Assembly (NCBI GenBank): GCA_014284505.1
Contig: JAAFYY010000001.1
Location: forward strand, 6,807,845 to 6,871,844
From: Streptacidiphilus sp. 4-A2
Lineage (GTDB): Bacteria > Actinomycetota > Actinomycetes > Streptomycetales > Streptomycetaceae
Direction of reading: 5' to 3'
Length of the DNA: 64,000 bases
In this document: one piece after another, positions 28,312 to 38,020 of the stretch
Layout: each line of letters opens with the position of its first letter
How positions within the stretch are numbered: position 1 is the stretch's first letter
Made by a program: the position numbers and the translations under genes
The notes under the pieces: generated by a model
The model's input: only the letters and a program-made list of their open reading frames with translations
Database searches by the model: none
What the model was told of the DNA's origin: nothing

Positions 28312-28999
28312 GTGTCCATATCCCGCCGCACCGCGGTAGCGGTGCGTACGCTCGGTGTCGCCGCTGTGGCCTCCGCGGTCAGCCTGGGCTTCGCCGGCAG
28401 TGCCTTCGCCTGCAACATCGCCGACTTCCACGCCAGCGCGGCGTGTGACAGCAGCTACGGCACCGCCACCATCACCGTCGTCGACGACGACAGCAGTGGC
28501 CACACCGCGCAGCTCCAGCTCTTCGACGGAACCACCCAGATCGGTGGCACCGAGACCGTGGTCGGCGGGCCCCAGTCCAGCCCCGGCCAGGCCACCTTCA
28601 GCAATGTGCCGTGGAAGACCAGCGGCGGCTGGACCCTCACCGTCAACGTCCAGGGCTACATCGACAACGACCAGATCAGCGTCCCCGCCGCGGGCACCGC
28701 CTGCTCCGGGCCGACCACGTCCAAGCCCACCCCCCGGTGTCGGCCACGCCCACGCCCACGCCGAGTGCCTCCGCCTCCGGCAGCCGCAAGCCCACGCCTC
28801 CGGCGTCGGTACGCCCTCGGCCGCCTCCCCGGTCGGCAGTGTCTCCGCGGTCGCCTCGGCCTCGCCGACCGGCCCGGCGCTGGCCGAGACCGGTGGCGGC
28901 AACGACTCCGGCCTGATCGCCGGTGTCGCCGGAGCGCTGGTGGTCGCGGGCGGTGGCGTGGTCTTCGCGCTCCGCCGCCGCGGCGCCGCTCGCCACTGA
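28312..28999 (+). CDS. secreted LAETG-type cell-wall-anchored protein (frameshifted)
   Basis: Starts at GTG 28312 with a Sec signal peptide (SRRTAVAVRTLGVAAVASAVSL, cleavage near GSAFAC). A domain of about 110 residues follows, containing DDDSSGHTAQLQLFDGTTQIGG and WTLTVNVQGYIDNDQISVPAAGTACSG. Then comes a Pro/Thr/Ser-rich stalk. The frame shifts in the C-run near 28735 and again near 28805. The end is a sortase signal: LAETG, a hydrophobic helix (LIAGVAGALVVAGGGVVFAL) and RRRGAARH. LAxTG is the motif of class E sortases in Streptomyces. The binding target is unknown. Confidence 0.75.
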
Positions 29000-29383
29000 C
29001 GCACCATCAGTTCACCTCTTCGGGCCGGCGCGATCCCCATCCGCCGGCCCGCGGGGCTGCTCGCGGGCGGTGCGCCAGGAGCGGGGCGGGGCTGCCCAAG
29101 GCGGCCCAACTGCCGCACCCGGTACCGGAAATCTCACCAATAAGCTGGTCCGGGCCAGGTTTTGGGAGTAGAAATAAGGCAACCCATCCTCCAATCGGAG
29201 CCGGTGGACCCAGGCGGTGTCCGCGCCGCCGCCCCCGCAGCGAATCCGCGCCGCCGCCGTACTCGCATCCGCATTCGCATCCGGGGGTGCGCCGCTCCCA
29301 GGGTGGTGAACAGAGCCTGTGCATGAGAACTGCTCCGACGCGCATCCCCACCCGCGGCCCTGGACGGACCAGGCCCCGTTCCG

Positions 29384-29776
29384 GTGGCGGACACCTGCCG
29401 CGGCCCGGCCGGACGCCGCCGGATCCCGCCGACCCCGCCCGACTACGGCAGCATCTGCACGCTGACCGTGCAGGGCCTGACCGTGGTCCAGCTCCACGGC
29501 GAGATCGACCTCGCCACCGCCGGGCTGGTCACCGCTCATCTGGACCAGGTCACCGGCAGCGGCCGGCCCCGGATCGTGGTCGACCTGCGCCAGGTCGGCT
29601 TTGTCGACGCCGGCGGTCTGGACCCGCTGGTCCGGGCCCGGCGGCGGGCCCTGCGCCGGGGCGGCGAGCTCGCACTGCTCTGCACCGACCCCCGCATTCT
29701 GCGGACCCTGCGGCTGGCCGGGCTGCTCCCCGGCTTCCCGCTCGCCATGACCCTTCCACGGCCGTCGGTCGACTGA
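29384..29776 (+). CDS. STAS-domain protein lacking the phospho-serine
   Basis: Protein of 130 residues with an anti-sigma-factor antagonist (STAS) fold: LTVQGLTVVQLHGEIDLATAGLVTAHLDQV, then RIVVDLRQVGFVDAGGLDPLVRARRRA and LALLCTDPRILRTLRLAGL. In SpoIIAA-like antagonists the loop is DSxGL, with the Ser phosphorylated by the anti-sigma kinase; here it is DAGGL. The protein therefore probably cannot be switched in the classical way. It is clearly paralogous to the STAS protein at 46295-46711, which keeps the serine. The first 25 residues are variable, and the start at GTG 29384 is uncertain. Confidence 0.8.
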   Translation: MADTCRGPAGRRRIPPTPPDYGSICTLTVQGLTVVQLHGEIDLATAGLVTAHLDQVTGSGRPRIVVDLRQVGFVDAGGLDPLVRARRRALRRGGELALLCTDPRILRTLRLAGLLPGFPLAMTLPRPSVD

Positions 29777-29786
29777 CCACCTGACC

Positions 29787-29854
29787 GGTGGGCGGCTTGG
29801 ACTGGTGGGCGGCTTGGACCGGTGGGCAGGCCTGACTGGTGGACGGTCCGGACC
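29787..29854. repeat. four tandem 17-bp repeats
   Basis: The units begin GGTGGGCGGCTTGGACT (29787-29803) and GGTGGGCGGCTTGGACC (29804-29820). Two more degenerate copies are at 29821-29837 and 29838-29854. The array lies between the STAS stop (29776) and the tricorn start (29940). Confidence 0.8.
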
Positions 29855-29939
29855 GGGCCGGAGCTGGCGGTGCGTCAGGTCGATCGCACGCGATCGGAAA
29901 TCCTGCTCCCCGGCCGGGGCCCGCGACTAGGCTGATTGG

Positions 29940-32900
29940 ATGACTGCTGGCGAGCCCTACTCCCGATACCCCCATCTCCACGCCGACTTGGTGACCTTCG
30001 CTGCCGAGGACGATGTCTGGCTGGCGCCGCTCGACGGCGGCCGGGCCTGGCGGCTCACCGCGGACCAGGTCCCGGTGACCAACCCGCGCTTCTCCCCGGA
30101 CGGCACGATGATCGCCTGGACCTCGCTCGACGAGGTCCGGGTCGCCCCGGTCGAGGGCGGCCCCTCCCGGCAACTCACCTACTGGGGCACCCCGCGTTCC
30201 GCGGTGCTCGGGTGGACGCCGGAGAACGAGGTGCTCGCGCTCAGCCACGCCGGCCGGATGTCCCGGGCCCATCAGTGGGCCAGGGCCGTGCCGTTGGACG
30301 GCGGACCGGCCCGGGATCTCCCCTACGGGCGGGTCGGCGGGGTCGCGCTGGAACCGGGCGGCCCGCGGGCGCTGCTGCTGTCGTCCAGCCCCGGCGTCGA
30401 GCCCGCGCACTGGAAGCGCTACCGGGGTGGCCGGGCAGGCAAGTTGTGGACGGGCGTCCCGGGGGCGTTCGAGCGGGTGCACGGGCTGGATGGGAACATC
30501 GCCGCGCCGATGTGGGTCGGGGAGCGGATCGCCTTCCTCTCGGACCACGACGGGGTGGGACAGCTGTGGTCGAGCCTGCCGGACGGCTCGGAGCTGCGGC
30601 GCCACAGCGACCACGAGTTCTACGCACGCAACGCGACCAGCGACGGGACCCGGGTGGTGTACCAGTGCGCCGGGGAGCTGTGGCTGCTGGACGACCTGGA
30701 GCGGGCCGAGCCGCGGCGGCTGCCGGTGCGGCTGGGCGGCTCGGGAAGCGGCCGGCAGCCGTTCCCGGTGTCGGCGGGCCGGTTCCTGGGCGCGGTGTCG
30801 GTGGACGGCGACGGCCGTTCCAGCGTGCTGGAGGTGCGGGGCGGCATCCACCAGGTGACGCATCGCGACGGCCCGGCGCGCGCACTGTCGGCGGTGCCCG
30901 GGGTGCGCAACCGGCTGCCGAAGGCCCTGGCCGGGGGCGGGGCGGTGTGGGTGAGTGACGCGGGCGGTGAGCAGGCGCTGGAGTTCGCGGACGGGCGCCG
31001 GGTGCCGCTGGAAGGCTTCGGCCGGGTGGAGGAACTGGCGGTGTCCCCGGACGGGGCGCGGGTGGCGACCCTGCACCGGGACGGGAGCGTGGTGCTGGTG
31101 GAAGGGGACGCGCCGCGGCTGCTGGACCGGAGCGAGTTCGGGGAGTGCTCGGATCCGGCGTTCTCGCCGGACTCGCGGTGGCTGGTGTGGTCGCATCCGG
31201 TGCTGATGGATTACGGCCTGCGGCAGTTGCGCCTGGCGTCGCTGGCGGACGGGGTGGTCACCGAGCTGACCGAGCCGCGGTTCAAGGACAGCTCGCCGGT
31301 GTTCACCGAGGACGGCAGGCAGCTGGCGTTCCTGTCTCTGCGGGACTTCGACCCGGTCTACGACCAGCATGTCTTCGACATGTCCTTCCCGGTGGCCGAC
31401 CGTCCGTTCCTGATGACGCTGGCGGCGGACACGCTGTCGCCGTTCGGTCCGCAGCCCGGCGGCCGCCCGCTGGGCAAGCCGGCCTCGGCGGACCCGGCCT
31501 CGGCGGACCCGGCTTCGTCGGACCCGGACGGGGATCGGTTCCGCAGACCCGGATCGACCTGGACGGCCTCGGCGACCGGGTGGTGGCGTTCCCGGTCCCG
31601 GCCGGGAAGTACTCCTCGTTGCGTGCGGTCCGCGGTGGGGTGGTCTGGCAGCGGCATCCGCTGGCGGGGCGGATCGGGAGCAGCCGGGCGACCCTGGAGT
31701 CGGAGGCGGAGCGCAGCTCGGTGCAGCGGTTCGACTTCGCGGCCCGGCGGCTGGAGACGCTGGTGGACGGGGTGGACCGGTTCGAGGTCTCTGGTGACGG
31801 GGCCCGGCTGGCCGTGGTGGACGGGGAGGCGCTGCGGATCGTGCCCTCCGACCGCCGGGCGGCGAAGGACGATCCGGAGGACTCGGTGACGGTGGATCTG
31901 TCCCGGGTGCGGACGACCGTGGATCCGCAGGCGGAGTGGGGGCAGATGCTCGATGAGACCGTCCGGTTGATGCGGGACAACTTCTGGCGGGAGGACCAGT
32001 CCGGGGTGGACTGGGACGGGTGCGGGACCGCTACCGGCCGCTGGTGGCACGGCTCGGGTGCCACAGCGACCTGGTGGACCTGCTGTGGGAGGTGCAGGCG
32101 GAGTCGGGCACCTCGCACGCCTATGTGATGCCGGGTGTCGCGGGTGGGGACGCCCGGCGCCACCCAGGGCTGCTGGGCGCCGATCTGGAGTGCCTGGACG
32201 GCGTCTGGCGGGTTGCCCGGGTGCTGCCGGGCGAGTCCTCGGATCCGGCGGCGCGGTCCCCGCTCGCCGCGCCCGGGGTGAACGTCCGGGCGGGGGACGT
32301 GCTGGTGGATGTGGACGGGCGGCCGGTGGATCCGGTGACCGGTCCGGGACCGTTGCTGGCGGGCACGGCGGGGCGTCCGGTCGAGCTGACGGTGGATCCC
32401 GCCGACGGCTCCGGCCGGCGTTCGGTGGTGGTGGTCCCGCTGGCCGACGAGGGGCCGTTGCGGTACCACCACTGGGTGGCCGGCCGCCGGGCCAGGGTGC
32501 GCGAGCTCTCCGGCGGACGGCTGGGATACCTGCATGTGCCGGACATGCAGGCGGGAGGCTGGGCGCAGGTGCACCGTGACCTGCTGGTGGAGATGGCCAA
32601 GGACGGGCTGATCGTGGACACCCGGGAGAACCGGGGCGGCCACACCTCGCAGTTGATCATCGAGAAGCTCAGCCGCCGGATAGTCGGCTGGGACCGGATC
32701 CGCAACGGCGGTACCGAGTCCTATCCGCAGGCCGCCCCGCGCGGGCCGCTGGTCTCCGTCGCCGACGAGTTCTCCGCCTCCGACGGCGACATCGTCAACG
32801 CCGCGTTCCAGGCGCTCAAGCTCGGGCCGGTGGTCGGCGTGCGGACGTGGGGCGGGGTGATCGGCATCGACGGCCGCTATGCCCTGGTCGACGGGACCGG

Positions 32901-33108
32901 GGTGACCCAGCCCCGCTTTGCGACCTGGATGGAGGGATACGGCTGGGGGCTGGAGAACCACGGGGTCGATCCGGACGTCGAGGTGGTCTGCACCCCGCAG
33001 GACTGGGCGGCCGGCCGGGATCCGCAGCTGGACGAGGCGATCCGGATCGCCCTGGCCGAGCTGTCCGAACACCCCGCCGCCACCGCGCCGCCGTTCGACG
33101 AGCTGTAG
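29940..33108 (+). CDS. tricorn protease homologue (two frameshifts)
   Basis: Large cytosolic serine protease of about 1056 residues that degrades peptides released by the proteasome. ATG 29940 opens MTAGEPYSRYPHLHADLVTFAAEDDVW. The N-terminal half is the six- plus seven-bladed propeller (repeated FSPDG, SPDGARVA, FSPDSRWLVW). Frames shift near 31535 and at 32018-32020 (GGGG reads GGG). The C-terminal half contains TSHAYVMP with the catalytic His, a PDZ domain (PGVNVRAGDVLVDVDGRPVDP), and the peptidase core VADEFSASDGDIVNAAF with the nucleophilic Ser. A hinge holds three 15-bp repeats (ASADP) near 31486-31530. A conserved Gly-rich GGHTSQL precedes the core. Confidence 0.92.
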
Positions 33109-33137
33109 CAGGCAGCGCTGAGGCTGTGTCGTGCCTG

Positions 33138-33175
33138 CGTGAAACACCCCCGAGCCCGAGGCCGGGGTGTTTCAC
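33138..33175 (+). terminator. terminator hairpin overlapping parS
   Basis: CGTGAAACACCCC (33138-33150) pairs with GGGGTGTTTCACG (33164-33176), 30 bases after the tricorn stop. The right arm is the left half of the second parS site. Confidence 0.7.
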
Positions 33176-33182
33176 GTGAAAC
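33169..33182. other. parS: parS centromere site (ParB binding)
   Basis: GTTTCACGTGAAAC at 33169-33182 is a perfect 14-bp parS, identical to the site at 1938-1951. The two are about 31 kb apart, both intergenic, and both are built into terminator hairpins. Confidence 0.92.
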
Positions 33183-33228
33183 GTGCCCTGCCGTCCGTGC
33201 CTCTCGTCTGTCCCCTGCCGGGGCTGGG

Positions 33229-33914
33229 TCAGGCGTGGGGGCCCAGGACGACGCCGCGGCCGGCGTAGAAGTGCTCCAGGCGGTCCCAGGGGACCGTCGC
33301 GTACTCCTGCGAGTCGCGGTACAGGCCGGACGGGTTGTGGAAGGTGACGGCCTGCGGGCTGAAGCCGACGGCAAGCACCAGGTGGCCGCCCCGGCGGGGC
33401 GGGTCGGTCCGGTAGTCGCGGATCGAGGGGTGCACCGAGAGCATGACCAGCCGCCCGGCGAGCAGCTCCGTGCGGATGTCGCGCAGCGGCAGATCCGGCC
33501 GGGCCTGGGCGTACAGGCCGAAGCGTGCGCGGGTGCGGTCGGCGAACGGGGCGTAGATCAGGCCGTCCAGCCCGCCGTCCTCGCGCTGCACGTAGGCCCC
33601 GGCGGCGAGGAAGTCGCGGGCCAGGTCCATCATCACCGGCGCGGCCCCGCGCCAGTGTTCGAGCGCCATCCGCAGGCAGGCCATGCCGCAGGCCCGCCAG
33701 GACCAGAACTCGTACTCCTGCGGCGTCTGCGCCCCGGACCGGCGCCAGCCCGGATCGTCGGCGGCGTTGATCTGCCGCTCGATGATCGCGCCGACCAGCT
33801 CCGGGCTCTCCCACTGGGAGTAGTACGGCACATGGTGCCGCACCGCGCCGCTGCCGCCGCGGTCGCCGGAGCCACTGGCGTCGTCGCGTCGTGGGCGGCC
33901 GGGATGGTGGTCAT
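33229..33914 (-). CDS. C39-like cysteine peptidase family protein
   Basis: About 229 residues of the peptidase C39_2 type. Conserved parts are HHVPYYSQWESPELVGAII, then the active-site region EFWSWRACGMACLRMAL with the catalytic Cys, GGHLVLAVGFSPQAV with the His, and the HNPSG motif, ending YAGRGVVLG. ATG 33914 has GAGGAG at proper spacing; a GTG at 33924 is in frame with the rest but overlaps that ribosome site. If ATG 33914 is right, a one-base shift lies near 33850. Streptomyces often carry this gene beside the tricorn homologue, with which it converges. The role is unknown; a bacteriocin-export function is not indicated. Confidence 0.78.
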
Positions 33915-33981
33915 GGGTGGGCACTCCTCAACGTGGTCGGCGACAGCCGTCAGCACGAGTATCCAGCCGGCAGGTCCGCTC

Positions 33982-34096
33982 CTGAAGCCCTCGGTCCGAA
34001 GCCCTCAAGCCGAAGCCTCGGTCCGAAGCGCTCAGGCCGAAGCGTCCAGGCCAAAGCCCTCAGGCCGAAGCGCTCAGGCCGAAGCGCTCAGGCCGG
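33982..34096. repeat. about eight tandem 14-bp repeats at the end of the MarR gene
   Basis: On the minus strand the unit is CTTCGGCCTGAGCG, repeated about eight times with substitutions. It starts inside the last codons of the MarR gene (stop at 34060) and runs past the stop. Because 14 is not a multiple of three, a change in copy number upstream of the stop would alter the C-terminus. Confidence 0.8.
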
Positions 34097-34559
34097 TTCG
34101 GCGGGGGCGGCTGTGGCGGGAGGTCGAGCAGGGTGGTCAGCTCGCCGACAAAGGCCGTGGTGCGCTCGGCGTCGAGCCCGCCGAGCGGGGCGAGCAGCTG
34201 GTTCAGCAGCTGTTGGACGATGTCGATGGCACGCTCGGCGACCTCCTCGCCCCGGGGGTGAGCGAGAGGTTCATCGCCCGGCTGTCCGCGGGGTCGCGGA
34301 CCCGTCCGATCAGGGCGTCTGCCTCCAGCGCGCGGGCCAGCTTGGAGATGTACAGCGCCTCCAGCCCGGTGTGGTCCGCGAGTTCGCGCTGGCTGGGCTG
34401 CCGTCCGCTGCGCTGGACCGCGTAGAGCGAGGAGAGCAGCGAGTACTTGGCGTGAGTGAGTCCGAGCGGGGCCACGGCGCGGTCCACGGCCACCCGCCAC
34501 TTCAGCGACAGTCGCCAGACCAGAAAGCCAGGGGTCGGGCCATGGGGTTCGATGGTCAC
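34060..34559 (-). CDS. MarR-family transcriptional regulator (one frameshift)
   Basis: About 166 residues. GTG 34559 begins VTIEPHGPTPGFLVWRLSLKWRVAVDRAVAPLGLTHAKYSLLSSLYAVQ. The winged helix follows: PSQRELADHTGLEALYISKLARALEADALIGRVRDPADSRAMNLSLTPRG. The frame breaks near 34250 in a C-run (ACCCCCCGG reads ACCCCCGG). Restoring one C gives EEVAERAIDIVQQLLNQLLAPLGGLDAERTTAFVGELTTLLDL and a Pro-rich end. The terminal residues are encoded by the 14-bp repeat. Upstream, 34566-34588 holds two GTAC-containing half-sites (GTACAA and AAGTAC), likely its own operator. Confidence 0.87.
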
Positions 34560-34565
34560 AAAAGT

Positions 34566-34588
34566 ATTGTACAAGGCTATTAAGTACA
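34566..34588. promoter_or_regulatory. putative MarR operator
   Basis: ATTGTACAAGG (34565-34575) and ATTAAGTACAT (34578-34588) share an ATT..GTACA pattern in an AT-rich patch directly before the MarR GTG. MarR proteins commonly bind such repeats in their own promoters. Confidence 0.45.
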
Positions 34589-34823
34589 TGGCGTCTATCC
34601 GCCCTGGCGGGGCAGGGCCGCGGCAGGGGTGCGGCTCGGCGGCGCTGCGGCTTGACAGTGCGTGATCGGCAGGCCACGCTGTTTTCCGTAATGAATTTCA
34701 TGTTCGTTAGGCCTGAGGCGCTCGTGTCGCCGGCCGGATGCGGCTGTGCCCGCTCGTTCACCCCTGCTGCCTGCTTACCGCTGTCTGCTTACCGCTGCTC
34801 GCCCATCGCTGCTAAGGAACCGC

Positions 34824-35216
34824 ATGTCGCTGTCTGTGTCCCCCGAGTTGCTGGCCAAGGCCGAGCGGGACGAGGTCGACGAGGCCGAGTTCGTCGAGAC
34901 CGTCCGCACCTCGCTGCCCTATGCCTACCGGATGGTCGCCGACCTCAGCGCCCGGCTGGCCGCCACCGCTGATCCGTTCGCGGACAACACCACGCCCCCT
35001 CCCAGTGAGGCCGATCGCGGCCAGCTGCTGCGGGCGCTGGCCAGCGACGCCATCCGGGGCTCCCTGGAGCGCCACTTCGGTGTGACGCTGGCCTTTATGA
35101 ACTGCCACCGGGTCGCCGTCTTCCGTCCTGGAGCCGAAGAGGGCGAGTCCTACCGGAAGTTCACCTCGGTGCGCTCACAACTGCTGAACCAGTCACCGGA
35201 GTTCCGCGACTGCTGA
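34824..35216 (+). CDS. conserved actinobacterial hypothetical protein
   Basis: Protein of 130 residues starting at ATG 34824 (MSLSVSPELLAKAERDEVDEAEFVETVRTSLPYAYRMVADLS). The middle PPSEADRGQLLRALASDAIRGSLERHFGV and the end FTSVRSQLLNQSPEFRDC are well conserved among Streptomyces proteins that I recall, but no function is known. No signal peptide or membrane segment is visible. GCTAAGGAACCGC before the start gives a weak AAGGA ribosome site. The frame is intact. It is divergent from MarR and convergent with the His-rich gene. Confidence 0.75.
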   Translation: MSLSVSPELLAKAERDEVDEAEFVETVRTSLPYAYRMVADLSARLAATADPFADNTTPPPSEADRGQLLRALASDAIRGSLERHFGVTLAFMNCHRVAVFRPGAEEGESYRKFTSVRSQLLNQSPEFRDC

Positions 35217-35317
35217 GGCCGACTGGCGGCGCGGTCCAGGCTCCTGTGGTGGAGCCGGGACCGCGCCGTCGCCGCGCGCGGCGTCCCGGCGAGCGGCCGG
35301 GCGGGCCGCTGGGGTGG

Positions 35318-35620
35318 TCAGTGGTCGTCCCAGTGACCTTCGTGTGCGGCGTGGTGGTGGCCGTCGTGGATGTAGTCGGTGTGGTCGCCGTGCGGCACCG
35401 CGACATGGCCGCAGTCGGCGCCGTGTTCATGGGTGTGCGCCTGGTGGGCGACATGGGCGGTGCTGGTGCATTCGTCGACATGGTCGCCGTGGACCCGGTG
35501 CAGATGGTTGTCGTGCGCGTAGTCGGTGTGGTCGCCGTGCGGGACCGCGACATGGCCGCAGCCCGGACCGTGGGTGTGGTCGTGGCCGGCGTGGGTGCTG
35601 TGGTCGACAGCAGTGGACAT
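35318..35620 (-). CDS. histidine-rich putative metal-binding protein with internal duplication
   Basis: Protein of 100 residues, about a quarter of them histidine. Two near-identical segments, CGHVAVPHGDHTDYAHDNHLH and CGHVAVPHGDHTDYIHDGHHH, are separated by about 50 residues, and each starts with a Cys. This composition fits a zinc, nickel or cobalt buffer or chaperone. There is no signal peptide, so it is cytosolic. Similar His-rich proteins occur widely in actinobacteria beside Fur-type or cation-efflux genes, though none is visible here. The frame is intact and the coding repeat also shows at DNA level. Confidence 0.78.
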   Translation of the reverse strand: MSTAVDHSTHAGHDHTHGPGCGHVAVPHGDHTDYAHDNHLHRVHGDHVDECTSTAHVAHQAHTHEHGADCGHVAVPHGDHTDYIHDGHHHAAHEGHWDDH

Positions 35621-35884
35621 GCCCTCGCTCCTTGCTCCGCCGGCCAGTGGATGCGCCGGCTACGGTGCGCTATCTGCGGACGTTTGTCCACATTGTCCGC
35701 TTCTCCGGGCTTCCGAGCCACTGCTCTCCCCCGGCCGTCGGCGACCCAGCCCGACCGGGGCCGCCCAGGGACACCCTCCGGCCCGGGCCAGTGGGGTAAG
35801 GCCTGTCCCCCGTAAGAGTGATAGTCGGCTGAGCCGGACCGGTGCGTGGGCCGTGCCCGCCCCGGCAGCAGCGAGGATCGGCTG

Positions 35885-37088
35885 GTGACTGCTGCGGACA
35901 CTGCCCGAACCTGCCCCTTCCGCCATGACCAGGCCCTGGAGCCCGACCCCTTCCTGGCCCGGATGCGTACCGAGGCGCCCGTCGCCCGGGTCCGGATGCC
36001 GTACGGGGAGGGGAGTGCTGGCTGGTGACCCGCCACGCCGACGTGCAGCTGGTGACGTCCGACCGGCGGTTCAGCCGGGCCGCACTCATCGGCAAGGACT
36101 TCCCGAGGATCACCCCGGCCCCGATCGCCCAGCCCGAGGCGATCAACCTGATGGATCCGCCGGACCTCAACCGGGTCCGCAAGCTGGTGCTCCGGCCTTC
36201 ACCACCCCCAGGTGGAGGCGCTGCGCCCGTGGACGCAGCGCACCACGGACGGGCTGCTGGACCGGATGGCCGAAGCCGGGTCGCCGGCCGACGTCGCCGC
36301 CCACCTCGCGGAGAAACTGCCGCTGATGACCATCTGCGAGCTGATGGAGGTGCCCGAGCAGGACCGCTCCCGGCTGCGGGAGCTGGCGACGACGATGATG
36401 TCGATGAGCGCCGCGGACCGCAGCTCGGCGGTCGGGGCGAAGGCAGAGCTGCGTGCCTACTTCGACGTGCTCACCCGCGAGCGGCGCCGGAACCCGGGTG
36501 AGGACCTGGTCAGCGCGCTCGCCACGGCCCGGGTGGGCGAGGAGATGCTGGAGCAGAGCGAGCTGACCGTACTGGCCATGCTGCTGGTGGTCACCGGGCA
36601 CGACACCACCACCTACAACATCAGCAACATGGTCTACACGCTGCTCACCCACCCCGACCACCTGTCCCGGCTGCGCACCGGTCCCGAACTGCTGCCCGGC
36701 GCCCTGGAGGAGCTGCTCCGCTTCATCCCCTTCCGCCAGGGCGTGGGCATCCCCCGGGTCGCGCTGGAGGGTGCTGCTGGACGGCGCGCTGATCAAGGCG
36801 GGCGACACCGTCCATGTGTCCTATCTGACCGCCAACCGCGACGGTCTGGTCTACCAGCGCCCCGACGAACTCGACTTCGACCGGGAGCAGTCGGCCACGC
36901 ACATGACGTTCGGCTACGGCAGCCACCACTGCCTGGGCTCGCACCTGGCCCGGATGGTCCTCCAGGTCGCCATCGGCACGCTGATCAGCCGCTTCCCCCG
37001 GCTGCGGCTGGCCGTACCCGCCGAGGAGGTCCGCTGGAACACCGTGTCGATCTGGCGCTACCCGCTCGCCCTGCCGGTCGCCTGGTAG
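35885..37088 (+). CDS. cytochrome P450 (several frameshifts)
   Basis: About 402 residues from GTG 35885 (VTAADTARTCPFRHDQALEPDP). The repaired order is: FLARMRTEAPVARVRMPYGEGECWLVTRHADVQLVTSD; DFPRITPAPIAQPEAINLMDPPDLNRVRKLVLRAFTTPQVEALRP; the I-helix VVTGHDTTTYNISNM; EELLRF (ExxR motif); and the haem loop FGYGSHHCLGSHLARMVLQ with the Cys ligand. Single-base losses fall in G or C runs at about 36012, 36198, 36210 and 36772. It belongs with class I bacterial CYPs of secondary metabolism. No ferredoxin gene is adjacent, so substrate and redox partner are unknown. Confidence 0.88.
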
Positions 37089-37089
37089 G

Positions 37090-37127
37090 CCCCGGGCGTC
37101 CCGCCCCCGCGGCCGGGGCGCCCGGGG
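37090..37127 (+). terminator. hairpin after P450 gene
   Basis: CCCCGGGCG (37090-37098) pairs with CGCCCGGGG (37119-37127), directly after the P450 stop. Confidence 0.5.
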
Positions 37128-37273
37128 TGCGGCCGCGGGCGCAGCGAGCGGGGGAGGCGCGGGTGTGCGGCCGCGTGCGGTGGGCGGCTGCGCCGGTGTC
37201 GCTGGGACCGGGCGCCGCACGGCCGCCGACGGCCGCCGGCAGCCCGGAGGGTCAGCGGATCACCAGGTGGCCG

Positions 37274-37664
37274 TCACTGGCCGACGTGGTTGTCCCAGGT
37301 GTCGAGGTCGGTCCTGGTCTGCACACCGGCCACGCCGTCCACGGAGAGGCCGGGGTAGGGCAGGCCCGTGTAGTTGGCGTCCACATAGCGCTGGAAGGCC
37401 AGCACGGCCGCCTCGGTGGCGGGGCCGAAGTTGCCGTCCACGGCGATGGTGGGGGTGACCTGGGACCTGTTGAGCTGCTCCTGGAGGTAGGCGACGCAGC
37501 CGTCCCCTCGCCCTCGTGCAGGTTCGGGGTCGGGCAGGCGGAGCTCCAGTAGTTGATCGGCGTGACGGCGTACGCGGTGCCGGTGAGGCCGAGCACGGGC
37601 CGAGCACACCCACGGCCAGGGCGCTTTGAACCAGGCGCCGCTTCAACGAGTGCTGGGTGGACAT
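37274..37664 (-). CDS. secreted peptidoglycan-binding protein (frameshifted)
   Basis: About 130 residues. ATG 37664 opens MSTQHSLKRRLVQSALAVGVLGP, a signal peptide that continues after a one-base shift near 37600 as VLGLTGTAYAVTPINYWSSACPTPNLHEGEG. A second shift near 37505 leads to CVAYLQEQLNRSQVTPTIAVDGNFGPATEAAVLAFQRYV, a PG_binding_1 domain with the conserved VDGNFGPxTxxAVxxFQ pattern. It ends VQTRTDLDTWDNHVGQ. Such single-domain secreted proteins bind the cell wall; there is no catalytic domain. Both shifts lie in G/C runs. Confidence 0.82.
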
Positions 37665-38020
37665 GCGGTCCCTTCATGTCAGTCCGGCTGCGCGGATCCG
37701 GCAGAGCACCGGGCAGCCCAGGACAGCTGATCGCGCCGGCCGGGGTCGTGCGGACAACCCCGTGATCGAACGATGCGTGGCCGACGGGAAGAGACTCGCA
37801 TTGCGGAAGCTCCGGATCCACAAACGCCGCGCAGGCTACGGGATCGCGGGACATCGGCGGCCTGAACTGGGGTTGGCACAGCCGGACGACGACGCTGCGG
37901 GACGCGTGAGGGGACCGGCCGACCGCGGGGCGGGCCCCGGTCGGCCCGTGCCGGGCGGCGGCTCTGCCGGGGCCTGGCAGCCGCTGTGCGCTGCCTGTAT
38001 GCCGCCGGTTCCGGCCGCCG
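37665..38020. other. intergenic region before peptidoglycan-binding gene
   Basis: About 355 bases. No frame gives a convincing protein. It should contain the promoter of the minus-strand peptidoglycan-binding gene, which I cannot pinpoint. Confidence 0.3.

Noticed and set aside
31486..31530. Three 15-bp repeats (ASADP) considered as a separate element
   Set aside because: They are in frame within the tricorn hinge and read as a short linker expansion rather than an independent feature.
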